Source of the DNA: an uncultured Caulobacteraceae bacterium
GTDB taxonomy: Bacteria; Pseudomonadota; Alphaproteobacteria; Caulobacterales; Caulobacteraceae
Assembly: GCA_903872075.1 (NCBI GenBank)
Contig: CAIQJF010000086.1
Location: 42,041 to 106,040, forward strand
Direction: 5' to 3'
DNA length: 64,000 nt
In this document: in pieces, positions 9,490 through 17,492 of the stretch
How the letters are laid out: every line of letters starts with the position of its first letter
How positions within the stretch are numbered: position 1 is the stretch's first letter
Position numbers and translations under genes: made by a program
The notes under the pieces: generated by a model
What the model saw: the letters and a program-made list of their open reading frames with translations, nothing else
Databases searched by the model: none
Told to the model about the DNA's origin: nothing

Positions 9490-9535
9490 ATTCACTTGTC
9501 GTTTATAGCGTAGTTCTACGACTTGTATTAATCAC
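9490..9535 (+). promoter_or_regulatory. AT-rich control region with inverted repeat upstream of mucR
   Basis: In an otherwise GC-rich window, the stretch before the MucR gene is AT-rich. It holds the inverted repeat CGTAG-TT-CTACG (9509-9520), and ACTTGT occurs twice, at 9494 and 9521. MucR proteins are known to bind AT-rich DNA and to repress their own genes, so an autoregulatory site is a reasonable guess. I cannot assign -35 and -10 boxes with normal spacing. Confidence 0.35.
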
Positions 9536-9613
9536 GCCATTTCCATAGAAGCCGTGGAATCGGAACGGTACTCGGCCCTTCCGAAGCGTAAATTTAGGAT
9601 CAGAGAATTCACC

Positions 9614-10039
9614 ATGAGCGACAAGGCTGAAATTATCGAGTTAACCGCGGAGATCGTGGCCTCCTATGTGGAGAACAACACGCTCACCACCAGCGACCTG
9701 CCCGCCCTGATTCAAAGCGTGCACCGCGCCCTCACGTCCATCTCTACCGGCGGCGAACCCGTCGAAGTTGCGCCCAAGGAACCTGCCGTTCCCGTTCGTC
9801 GTTCGATCACACCCGACTATCTGGTGTGCTTGGAAGACGGCCGCAAATTCAAGTCCCTGAAGCGTCACCTTCGCACCAAGTACAACCTGAGCCCTGAAGA
9901 CTACCGGGCCAAGTGGGGTCTGGCGAAGGATTACCCGATGGTTGCCCCGAACTACGCCAAGGCTCGCTCGGACCTGGCCAAGCAGATGGGCCTCGGCCAA
10001 GGCGGCCGTCAGGCCCCCAAGGCTACCAAGCGCCGCTAA
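9614..10039 (+). CDS. mucR: MucR/Ros-family transcriptional regulator
   Basis: ATG 9614 gives a 141-residue protein; the frame is open from 9554, but the shorter form matches MucR proteins in length and N terminus. The Ros/MucR DNA-binding fold spans about 66-120 (TPDYLVCLEDG ... FKSLKRHLRTKY ... YPMVAPNYAKARS). MucR proteins are nucleoid-associated-like repressors of surface polysaccharide, motility and cell-cycle genes in alphaproteobacteria. The metal site is incomplete: C72, D75 and H85 are present, but the usual fourth histidine region reads T-K-Y (K89, Y90). The N-terminal part (about 1-45) is the oligomerisation region in relatives. Confidence 0.93.
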   Translation: MSDKAEIIELTAEIVASYVENNTLTTSDLPALIQSVHRALTSISTGGEPVEVAPKEPAVPVRRSITPDYLVCLEDGRKFKSLKRHLRTKYNLSPEDYRAKWGLAKDYPMVAPNYAKARSDLAKQMGLGQGGRQAPKATKRR

Positions 10040-10131
10040 GCGACGGGTTCCCGCGTCTGCCTTTCGGCCGGGTCACCAGCCGACGGGGGAGGAAGCAGGC
10101 GCGGGCCCGATCGATTGTCCGGCGTGTGGTG

Positions 10132-10572
10132 TCAGACCGCGCCGGCCGCATCCCGCCGGATGCGTTCGACCATGGAAAACAGGCCGTTGGATCGCTGTTG
10201 CGACAGGGCCCCGGTCAATCCAAGACGCCCCAGGGCGCTCTTCACATCGAATTCAAGTATGTCGCTGACCTTGCGTCCCGAATACAGGCGCATCAGCACC
10301 GCGATCAGTCCACGCACGATGTGTGCGTCGGAATCACCGCGAAAGGCCAGTACGCCGGGCGCCACAGACTCCGTCACCAGCCAGACCTGACTCGCACAGC
10401 CTCTGACCTTGTTGACATCGGACCGCTCGGCGTCCGACAGCGGCGACAGGTCGCGTCCGAGATCGATCACATGCCGATACCGTTCCTCCCAGTCGCCCAA
10501 TATGTCGAACTCATCCTGCAGTTCGGCCAGGGCAAGTTCGATCGTGGACGGAGATACAGGCAGGGTGCTCAT
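10132..10572 (-). CDS. sufE: SufE family cysteine desulfuration protein
   Basis: The 146-residue product from ATG 10572 has the SufE fold. The sulfur-accepting cysteine is C59 in KVRGCASQVW, followed by the typical DSDAHIVRGLIAVL segment. SufE takes persulfide sulfur from the cysteine desulfurase SufS and hands it to the SufB scaffold for Fe-S cluster assembly in the cytoplasm. An in-frame upstream start at 10608 would add twelve basic residues and looks less likely. No other suf gene is in the window, so this is a detached copy. It is convergent with mucR and divergent from the histidine kinase gene. Confidence 0.92.
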   Translation of the reverse strand: MSTLPVSPSTIELALAELQDEFDILGDWEERYRHVIDLGRDLSPLSDAERSDVNKVRGCASQVWLVTESVAPGVLAFRGDSDAHIVRGLIAVLMRLYSGRKVSDILEFDVKSALGRLGLTGALSQQRSNGLFSMVERIRRDAAGAV

Positions 10573-10649
10573 GGCGCGGCTTTTGGCCCGAAGGCGTCCC
10601 GGTGGCAACCACCCTCCCCCGGACGCCCGCGGCGGGCCATAGTAGGCCT

Positions 10650-11315
10650 GTGACTGAATCCCCGCCCTCGACCGACGCCGCCGCCGCGGCTCATCCGCTT
10701 GCGCTGCTGGCGCATGAGCTTCGCACGCCGCTCACCGCCCTGATCGGCTATGCGGAAGCCATGCGCGACGCCGCCTTTGGCCCGGTCAATCCGCCGTATG
10801 ATGCCCACGCGGCCACCATGACCAAGGCCGCGCGCCATTTGCTGGCCTTGGTCGACGATCTGACAACTATTGCCAAAGCAGACTCCGGAATCTGGACACG
10901 GGCCCCGGACCAGGTTGACCTGGCGATGCTGGGCCGTGAGGTCCTGGACCTGCTCGCACCACGGGCGGCAGTCGCCGACGTCACGCTACGTCTTGAGTCG
11001 GCTGGCGCCGTGGGCGAACTATCCGCCGACCGTCGTGGCCTGACCCAGATCCTGCTGAACCTCCTCGACAATGCCCTGAAACACACGGGCGGCGGGGGGA
11101 CGATAACGCTCTCGCTCTCGCAGAGCGTCGAGACCCTGTTCATCGTAGTGTCCGACACGGGCAGGCAGGCGGAAGCTCCCGTGACCGGCGAAGGCATTGG
11201 CCTTCGCCTCGTTCGCGCCTTGTGCGCGGCGCAGGGCGGGACCATGACCCTGACGCACCTGCCCGAGGGCGGCGCCCGGGCGGAGCTGGTCCTGCCGGTC
11301 AATCTGGAAGGCTGA
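10650..11315 (+). CDS. Small soluble histidine kinase without sensor domain
   Basis: The protein is about 221 residues if translation begins at GTG 10650; a GTG at 10602 would add sixteen. It has a HisKA dimerisation domain with H22 in LLAHELRTPLTALIGYAE and an HATPase domain with the N box NLLDNALKHTG. The G1 box reads SDTGRQ instead of the common DTGPG form, while the later GEGIGLRLV motif is normal. There is no membrane segment, PAS or HAMP domain. No response regulator is adjacent, so it is an orphan or part of a phosphorelay. It is followed after four bases by the DUF1491 gene, suggesting one transcript. Confidence 0.85.
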   Translation: MTESPPSTDAAAAAHPLALLAHELRTPLTALIGYAEAMRDAAFGPVNPPYDAHAATMTKAARHLLALVDDLTTIAKADSGIWTRAPDQVDLAMLGREVLDLLAPRAAVADVTLRLESAGAVGELSADRRGLTQILLNLLDNALKHTGGGGTITLSLSQSVETLFIVVSDTGRQAEAPVTGEGIGLRLVRALCAAQGGTMTLTHLPEGGARAELVLPVNLEG

Positions 11316-11319
11316 AGCG

Positions 11320-11652
11320 ATGCGGCTGTCGAGCGATATCTGGGTCTACGCCCTGATCCGCCGGGTGGAACTCGCCGGATCGTTCGCCACCGTGGCGCGC
11401 AAGGGTGACGCCCGCGGCGGAGCGGTGCTGGTGAAGACCCTCGATCGCAAGACCGGCAGGACGAACCTGTGGTCGGAAACGGTGGGCGGCGATGGCGAGA
11501 CCTTGTGGATGCGGCCGGTGACCAGCGAGGCGGAAGCCGACGTCGACGCCTATGTTGGCCGCGCGGCCCGGATCGACCCGGACATCTGGGTGGTCGAAAT
11601 CGAGGACGCCGACGGCAAACGTTTCTTCACCGAGCCGACCGCGGACTCCTAA
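11320..11652 (+). CDS. DUF1491 family protein
   Basis: This 110-residue soluble protein matches the alphaproteobacterial DUF1491 pattern: an N-terminal RLSSDIWVYALIRRVELAG, a central GDARGGAVLVK, and a C-terminal RIDPDIWVVEIEDADGK. No catalytic function is established for the family to my knowledge. The gene begins four bases after the histidine kinase stop, so it is probably translated from the same message. No signal peptide or membrane segment is visible. Confidence 0.82.
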   Translation: MRLSSDIWVYALIRRVELAGSFATVARKGDARGGAVLVKTLDRKTGRTNLWSETVGGDGETLWMRPVTSEAEADVDAYVGRAARIDPDIWVVEIEDADGKRFFTEPTADS

Positions 11653-11706
11653 GATCGGCCGAGCGACGCATTTGCCTCGCGCGGCTACGCAAGGTATCGC
11701 CCGCCC

Positions 11707-13305
11707 ATGTCAAATTCCCCCGCCGCCGAGGCCGCCCGCCGGCGCACCTTCGCGATCATCAGCCATCCGGACGCCGGTAAGACAACGCTGACGGAGAACC
11801 TGCTCCTGGCCGGCGGCGCGATCCGGGCCGCTGGCGCGGTGCGGGCGCGCGGCGAGCAGCGCCGGACCCGGTCGGACTGGATGAAGATCGAGCGGGAACG
11901 CGGCATCTCCGTGTCGGCCAGCGCCATGACCTTCGACCACGCCGGCCTGATGTTCAATCTGCTCGACACGCCAGGTCACGAAGACTTCTCGGAGGACACC
12001 TACCGCACCCTCACCGCCGCCGACGCCGCGATCATGGTGCTGGACGCGGCGCGTGGCATCGAACCTCAGACCCTCAAGCTGTTCGAGGTCTGCCGCCTGC
12101 GTGACATCCCGATCATCACCTTCATCAACAAGATGGACCGTGAGGCGATGGATCCCTTCGCCCTGCTGGACGAGATCGGCTCGAAGCTCGCGCTCGACCC
12201 GGCCCCGCTCTATTGGCCGGCCGGCTCGGGGAACCGCTTCAAGGGCATGATCGACCTTCGGCACGACACCTTCCTGCCGTTCCAGCGGGTTGCGGCCGGC
12301 GAAGAGGCCGCGACACCGAGGCCCATCCCCCTGGGCTCCAACGCCCTCGACAGCCTGCTGGACCCCGAGGAGCAGGAGGAGGCGCGCGAGGGCGCGATGC
12401 TGGTCAAGGAGGCCTCGAAGCCGTTCGATCCGCAGAGCTTCCTCGAGGGCCACATGACGCCGATCCTGTTCGGCTCGGCGCTGCGCCACTTCGGCGTGGA
12501 TCAACTGCTGGAAGGCCTGGGGGCCTATGCGCCGCCGCCGAAACTGGTCCGCGCCACGCGGTCGGGCGAAGAGACCCATGTGGCCCCCGGCGACGAGGAG
12601 GTCTCCGGCTTCGTCTTCAAGATCCAGGCCAATATGGATCCCAACCACCGCGACCGGATCGCCTTCGTGCGGCTGACGTCGGGGCGGTTCACCCGGGGCA
12701 TGAAGCTGAAGGTGCAGAACACCGGTCGCCAGATGAGCGTCAATGCGCCGATCCTGTTTTTCGCCTCCGACCGGGAGCTGGCCGAGGAGGCCTTCGCCGG
12801 CGATGTCATCGGCATTCCCAACCACGGCGTGTTGCGGGTGGGCGACAGCCTTTCCCAGACAGGCCTGCTGCGCTTCGCGGGGCTGCCCAATTTCGCGCCG
12901 GAAATCCTGCGCCGGGTGCGGGTCACCGACCCCCTGAAGGCCAAGCATCTGAAGAAGGCGCTGGAAGGCCTGGCCGAGGAAGGCGTCACCCAGCTGTTCC
13001 GGCCGACCCTTGGTTCGGACTTCGTCGTCGGCGCGGTCGGCCAGCTGCAGTTCGAAGTCATGGCTGACCGCCTGGGCGGGGAATACGCCCTGGATGTGAT
13101 CTTTGAACCGGCGCCCTATGCCGAAGCCCGGTGGCTCAGCGGCGCCAAGGCCGACATCGAGGATTTCGGCGGCAAGCACCGCACGGCCATGGCCACCGAC
13201 ATCGACGGCCAGCCGGTGTTCCTGGGTAAGTCGGCGTGGGAGATCAACTATCTGGCCGAGCGGTTCTCCAAGGTCGGGTTCGAGCGGACCAAGGAACGGG
13301 GCTAG
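11707..13305 (+). CDS. prfC: Peptide chain release factor 3
   Basis: The 532-residue protein is a translational GTPase of RF3 size. G1 reads SHPDAGKTTLTENLLL near 19-34, G2/switch I includes RGISVSASAMTF, G3 is DTPGHEDFSEDT, and G4 is TFINKMDRE. The later domains contain the typical FKIQANMDPNHRDRIAFVR and QLFRPTLGSDFVVGAVGQLQFEV. RF3 uses GTP to remove RF1 or RF2 from the ribosome after peptide release. Its stop codon directly abuts the ATG of the following methyltransferase, so the two are translationally linked. Confidence 0.95.
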   Translation: MSNSPAAEAARRRTFAIISHPDAGKTTLTENLLLAGGAIRAAGAVRARGEQRRTRSDWMKIERERGISVSASAMTFDHAGLMFNLLDTPGHEDFSEDTYRTLTAADAAIMVLDAARGIEPQTLKLFEVCRLRDIPIITFINKMDREAMDPFALLDEIGSKLALDPAPLYWPAGSGNRFKGMIDLRHDTFLPFQRVAAGEEAATPRPIPLGSNALDSLLDPEEQEEAREGAMLVKEASKPFDPQSFLEGHMTPILFGSALRHFGVDQLLEGLGAYAPPPKLVRATRSGEETHVAPGDEEVSGFVFKIQANMDPNHRDRIAFVRLTSGRFTRGMKLKVQNTGRQMSVNAPILFFASDRELAEEAFAGDVIGIPNHGVLRVGDSLSQTGLLRFAGLPNFAPEILRRVRVTDPLKAKHLKKALEGLAEEGVTQLFRPTLGSDFVVGAVGQLQFEVMADRLGGEYALDVIFEPAPYAEARWLSGAKADIEDFGGKHRTAMATDIDGQPVFLGKSAWEINYLAERFSKVGFERTKERG

Positions 13306-14214
13306 ATGACCGCCGAAGCCGTCTATGGCGCACCGCCCCGGGAACTGGCCGCGGCGGCGTTCGACGCCCGCCAGGTGTCACCCCTGGTCCCGGAATCCGA
13401 GGCGATCGAGGATCTGGCGGACGCATCGCTCGACCGCGCGGTGATCCTGGCGCCGCCGGGAACGCTCGAGCGGCGATATGTCCTGGCCCAGGCGCTGCGC
13501 GCCCTCAGGCCGGGCGGCGAGATGACGGCTCTGGCGCCCAAGACCAAGGGCGGAACGCGGCTGGGCAAGGAACTGGCGGCCTTCGGCTGTACGGTCCACG
13601 AGGACGCCCGGCGCCATCACCGGATCTGTCGCCTGACCCGCCCCGAGCATCCCGTCGGCATCGCGGCGGCCGTCGCCGACGGCGCGCCGCGGCTCGTCAC
13701 GTCGCTCGGCCTGTGGTCGCAGCCCGGCGTGTTCAGCTGGGACCGGCTGGACACAGGCACGTCACAACTTCTGCTTCACGCCAAGGGCCTCAAAGGCGCC
13801 GGTGCGGATCTCGGGTGCGGGGTGGGCGTCCTGGCCCGGGCCGTCCTCGAAAGTCCGGACGTGACCGACCTTGCCTGCATCGACCTGGACCGGCGCGCGC
13901 TGGAGGCGGCGGCGAAAAATGTCACTGACCCACGCGCCCGGCTGCTGCACCGCGACGTCCGCCTGGGCTGCCCCGACCTCACCGGCCTGGATTTCGTGAT
14001 CATGAATCCGCCGTTTCATGATGGCGGCCATGAGGATCGCGGACTTGGCCTGACGTTCATCTCCACCGCCGCCCGCCTTCTGCGCAAGGGCGGGATCTGC
14101 CGCCTGGTCGCCAATATCGCCCTGCCCTATGAGGGCCGCCTGAACGCCGAATTCTCCCGGACCGCGGTCCTCGCCCAGACCAGCGGCTACAAGGTCTATG
14201 AGGCCGTCAAATGA
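13306..14214 (+). CDS. RsmC-like 16S rRNA (guanine-N2) methyltransferase
   Basis: The 302-residue protein has a degenerate N-terminal half and a class I SAM-binding C-terminal half. Motif I is ADLGCGVGVLARAVL, and the catalytic N2-methyltransferase motif is NPPFHDGG, as in RsmC/RsmD/RlmG. RsmC methylates G1207 of 16S rRNA. The start ATG follows the RF3 stop with no gap, and the end overlaps the next ATG by four bases, so prfC, this gene and the pseudouridine synthase form one operon devoted to the ribosome. RlmG is a possible alternative assignment. Confidence 0.85.
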   Translation: MTAEAVYGAPPRELAAAAFDARQVSPLVPESEAIEDLADASLDRAVILAPPGTLERRYVLAQALRALRPGGEMTALAPKTKGGTRLGKELAAFGCTVHEDARRHHRICRLTRPEHPVGIAAAVADGAPRLVTSLGLWSQPGVFSWDRLDTGTSQLLLHAKGLKGAGADLGCGVGVLARAVLESPDVTDLACIDLDRRALEAAAKNVTDPRARLLHRDVRLGCPDLTGLDFVIMNPPFHDGGHEDRGLGLTFISTAARLLRKGGICRLVANIALPYEGRLNAEFSRTAVLAQTSGYKVYEAVK

Positions 14215-14948
14215 AGACCCCGACCATGCGCCTGGACCGGCTGCTGGCCAATCTGGGCTACGGCTCGCGCCGCGAAGTGGCGCAGATGGTCGCCGCCGGG
14301 CTCGTCACCGGCAACGCCGGGCGGCTCCGCGACGCCGGCGAGCGGCTGGCGATCACGCCCGACCTGCCCAACTGGCTGAAGATCAACGGCGCGCCCGTGG
14401 ACCCGCCCCCGCCCCTGACCCTGATCTTTCACAAGCCTGTCGGCGTGGTCTGTTCGCACAAAGAGCCGGGCCGCAGCGTCTATGAACTCCTGCCGCCGCG
14501 CTGGCGCCGGCGCGATCCGGTCCTCTCGACGATCGGACGGCTGGACCTCGAAACCTCCGGCCTCCTGCTCATCACCGACGACGGCGGTCTGCTCCACCGG
14601 GTGATCTCGCCGCGCAATCATGTGACCAAGCGCTATCTGGCCATCCTCGACCGGCCGCTGAGCGGCGGTGAGGCCGCGGTGTTCGCCGCCGGCGATCTCG
14701 TGTTGGAGGGCGAGACCGATCCCCTCGCCCCGGCCGTGCTTGAGCCGCTTTCGCCCACCAGCGCCTGGCTGACCGTCACCGAGGGCCGCTACCATCAGGT
14801 GCGCCGGATGTTCGCCGCCGTGGGAAATCATGTGGTCGCGCTGCACCGTGACCGTATCGGCGGGCTCGATCTGCCGGAAGATATCGACGCCGGCGCCTAT
14901 CGCATCGCGACACCGGAGGAGCTTGCGGCGGTATTCGCCGGACCCTGA
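14211..14948 (+). CDS. rsuA: RsuA-like 16S rRNA pseudouridine synthase
   Basis: This 245-residue protein starts with an S4-like RNA-binding stretch (MRLDRLLANLGYGSRREV) and continues with the RsuA/RluB/E/F catalytic domain. The catalytic aspartate lies in TIGRLDLETSGLLLITDDG, and the conserved KPVGVVCSHK and GRYHQVRRMFAAVGNHV are present. RsuA makes pseudouridine 516 in 16S rRNA of E. coli. It overlaps the preceding methyltransferase by four bases (ATGA). RluE is similar in sequence, but the S4-like segment favours RsuA. Confidence 0.88.
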   Translation: MKTPTMRLDRLLANLGYGSRREVAQMVAAGLVTGNAGRLRDAGERLAITPDLPNWLKINGAPVDPPPPLTLIFHKPVGVVCSHKEPGRSVYELLPPRWRRRDPVLSTIGRLDLETSGLLLITDDGGLLHRVISPRNHVTKRYLAILDRPLSGGEAAVFAAGDLVLEGETDPLAPAVLEPLSPTSAWLTVTEGRYHQVRRMFAAVGNHVVALHRDRIGGLDLPEDIDAGAYRIATPEELAAVFAGP

Positions 14949-14961
14949 CCCGCGGGCGATT

Positions 14962-15705
14962 TCAGCCCAGGGTCTCGTCCAGCAGCCTGAGCAGCGCCTT
15001 CCAATGCCGCTCGGACGCGGTCTCGTCATAGACGGGCATGTCCGGCGGGGCGTAACCGTGGCGCGCGCCCTCATAGATCTCGACGGTGTTGTCGACCCCG
15101 GCGGCCGTCAGCGCATCACGCAGGCGGTCGGCCTGTTCCGGCGGGAAGCCGGCGTCCATGTCGGCCCCGCCCTGATAGACCTTGGCCTTGATCCGCGGGG
15201 CCAGCAGGTGCGGACTGTCGGGCTCGTCCGTGGCAAGACGCCCGCCATGGAATCCGGCCGCGGCGACAATGCGCTCGGGGTAGGTCCCGGCGGCGCGAAG
15301 TGAAAGACCGGCGCCCATGCAATAGCCGGTGCAGCCGACGGCCTCTCCGTTCACCTCCGGCCGGGTGGCGAGCCAGTCGAGACAGGCGCCGGTGTCGGCC
15401 ATCGACCGCACCGGGTCGGTGGAACTCATGAACTTGCCGAAAATCTCGCGCCGGGCCGCCTCGTCGCGGAAGGCCGCCTTGATATCGATCGGGTCATAGG
15501 GCCCCGCGCGCCAGAACATGTCGGGCAGCAGCACCGCATAGCCATGGCCGGCCAGGCGTTCGCACATGGAAAACAGCGCCGGACGGATCGCCGGCGCATC
15601 CATGAAAAAGATCACCGGCGGCCAGGGACCCTCGCCTTCCGGCGTGAAGAAGAAGGCGCGGGCGTCGCCATCGGTGGTGGGGATCGCGACCTGGGTCATC
15701 GGCAT
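14962..15705 (-). CDS. Dienelactone hydrolase family protein
   Basis: The 247-residue alpha/beta hydrolase has a cysteine nucleophile in GYCMGAGLSLRA, an acid region at YQGGADMDAGFPPEQ, and a histidine in YEGARHGYAPPD, matching the Cys-Asp-His triad of dienelactone hydrolases. Those enzymes open lactones from aromatic or chloroaromatic degradation, though most genomic homologues have unknown substrates. GGAG precedes the start. It is 50 bases downstream of the aldo/keto reductase and may be the last gene of the minus-strand run that begins with the ABC importer. Confidence 0.87.
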   Translation of the reverse strand: MPMTQVAIPTTDGDARAFFFTPEGEGPWPPVIFFMDAPAIRPALFSMCERLAGHGYAVLLPDMFWRAGPYDPIDIKAAFRDEAARREIFGKFMSSTDPVRSMADTGACLDWLATRPEVNGEAVGCTGYCMGAGLSLRAAGTYPERIVAAAGFHGGRLATDEPDSPHLLAPRIKAKVYQGGADMDAGFPPEQADRLRDALTAAGVDNTVEIYEGARHGYAPPDMPVYDETASERHWKALLRLLDETLG

Positions 15706-15755
15706 GGAGGGCTCCGTTCAGCTGCGGCTATCGGGCCTGACCTTGGGGTCAGCGT

Positions 15756-16691
15756 CTACTTCGCCAGGGCCGTGGCCTCGGCGACCTCCGCGGGCGTCAG
15801 GCGCCAGACCCCGGCGGCGGCGTTGGCCGCCACCTGTTCCGGCGACGTAGCGCCGGCGATCACCGAGGACACGGCCGGATGGCCGAGCAGCCAGGCAAAG
15901 GCCAGTTCCAGGATCGTGTGTCCTCGCGCCTCGGCCCAGGCGGTCAGGGCCTCAACCCGGGCGAGGTTGCGCTCGCTGAGCGCCTCGGCGCCGCGGGCGC
16001 CCCACACCGCCAGACGGGTGCCGGCGGGCGGCGGCGCGCCACGGCGATACTTGCCCGACAGCAGGCCAGAGGCGAGGGGGAAGAACGGCAGGAAGCCGAG
16101 CCCGAACCTCTCGCAGGCTGGCAGCACCTCGTGAGTCGCCGTGCGCTCCAGCAGAGAGAGGTTGTTCTGGGCTGATACGAAGCGGTTCAAACCCTCCGAG
16201 CGCGCCGTCCAGTCGGCGTCGGCGATCTGCCAGCCGGCGTAGTTGGAATTGCCGATGTAGCGCACCTTGCCGGAGGCGATCAGATCGTCCAGGGCGCGCA
16301 AGGTCTCGTCGAGCGGCGTCTCAGGGTCCGGCCGGTGCATCTGGTAGAGGTCGATATAGTCGGTCCCCAGGCGGGTCAGGCTCGCCTCCACCGCGCGGAC
16401 GATGTAGCGGCGCGAGCCGCCGCCGAAGTAAGGCGCGGGCCCGGCGGGAATGCCGAACTTCGTCGCCAGGACGATGTCGTGGCGGCGTTTGCCAAGCGCG
16501 GCGCCGAGCATGACTTCAGACTGTGTCCCGCCATACACATCGGCCGTGTCGAACAGGGTGATTCCGGCTTCCAGCGCCGCGTCGACCACCGCTGTGGTCT
16601 TCTCCTGATCGATCCGCATGCCGAAATTGTTGCAGCCGAGGCCGATCTCGCTGACCTTGAGGCCACTGGTTCCAAGCCGCCGGTATTGCAT
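15756..16691 (-). CDS. Aldo/keto reductase
   Basis: The 311-residue protein opens MQYRRLGTSGLKVSEIGLGCNNFG and carries the catalytic residues of the family: D and Y in LFDTADVYGG, a lysine in VLATKFG, and a histidine in IDLYQMHRPDP. The C-terminal NADP-binding signature (SSVIAGATSPEQVAANA) is present. It reduces carbonyls with NADPH in the cytoplasm; it resembles the YhdN/Tas-like group. GGAG lies ahead of the start. It follows the ABC permease by 36 bases and probably belongs to that operon; the relation to the transported substrate is unknown. Confidence 0.9.
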   Translation of the reverse strand: MQYRRLGTSGLKVSEIGLGCNNFGMRIDQEKTTAVVDAALEAGITLFDTADVYGGTQSEVMLGAALGKRRHDIVLATKFGIPAGPAPYFGGGSRRYIVRAVEASLTRLGTDYIDLYQMHRPDPETPLDETLRALDDLIASGKVRYIGNSNYAGWQIADADWTARSEGLNRFVSAQNNLSLLERTATHEVLPACERFGLGFLPFFPLASGLLSGKYRRGAPPPAGTRLAVWGARGAEALSERNLARVEALTAWAEARGHTILELAFAWLLGHPAVSSVIAGATSPEQVAANAAAGVWRLTPAEVAEATALAK

Positions 16692-16727
16692 GTTCAGGTC
16701 TCCTCGCCGCCGGACCGGCCGTTTCGT

Positions 16728-17492
16728 CTAGCGTCCCCGCCACCAGACCAGGGCCCGCTTTTCCAGGGCCTGGAAGAGCACGTGCACAACCGCCGCCATC
16801 AGCGCCAGGGTGACGATGGCGGCGAACATCTCGGCGGTGCGCAGGCGGTTGCCCGCCTCAAGGATGCGCCAGGCCAGGCCTTCGGCGCCGCCGGATCCGG
16901 CCACGAACTCCGCCACCACAGCCCCGATGATCGCCAACCCGGAAGCCACCTTGTGCCCCTCGACGATGAACGGCAGGGCCGAGGGTAGGCGAAGGCGCGT
17001 CAGGCGCTGCAGCGGGCGCGCGCCATACAGATCGAACAAACGCTCGAGATCCGGATCGGCGGAGGTCAGACCGCGCACCGTGCCGGAGAAGATCGGGAAG
17101 AACGCGACGATTGCGGCCAAGGCGATGATGGCCCGGTCCGGGTGATCGACCCCGGCCCAGATCACGAACAGCGGTGCGATGGCCACGACCGGAGTCACCT
17201 GCAGGGCCACGGCCAAAGGCCGCACCGCCTGGTCGAGCGTGCGGCTCAGGGTGACCATGAGGGCCAGAAGACCGGCGAAGACGCTGGCCGCCACCAGCGC
17301 CTCCAGCGCCATGGCCAGGGTGCGCCACGCCGACAGCGCCAGCTTGGGGGCGTTGTGAGCCAGAGCCGAAGCGATGGCTGTGGGCGGCGGCAGCAGGTAT
17401 TCCGGCGTGTGCAGCACGGCGCAGGCGACTTGCCAGACGACGAGAATGGCGCCGATCAGGGCCGTCGGCGCGAGGAACCCAAGCCGGTTCAT
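16728..17492 (-). CDS. ABC transporter permease (SsuC/TauC/NrtB type)
   Basis: The 254-residue integral membrane protein has about six hydrophobic segments and the cytoplasmic EAA-like loop around DLYGARPLQRLTRLRLPSALPFI, as in BPD_transp_1 permeases for sulfonates, taurine, nitrate or thiamine precursors. It overlaps the ATPase stop by ATGA, so it is translationally coupled to it. With the ATPase and lipoprotein upstream it forms a complete importer. No neighbouring gene decides the substrate. Confidence 0.9.
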   Translation of the reverse strand: MNRLGFLAPTALIGAILVVWQVACAVLHTPEYLLPPPTAIASALAHNAPKLALSAWRTLAMALEALVAASVFAGLLALMVTLSRTLDQAVRPLAVALQVTPVVAIAPLFVIWAGVDHPDRAIIALAAIVAFFPIFSGTVRGLTSADPDLERLFDLYGARPLQRLTRLRLPSALPFIVEGHKVASGLAIIGAVVAEFVAGSGGAEGLAWRILEAGNRLRTAEMFAAIVTLALMAAVVHVLFQALEKRALVWWRGR

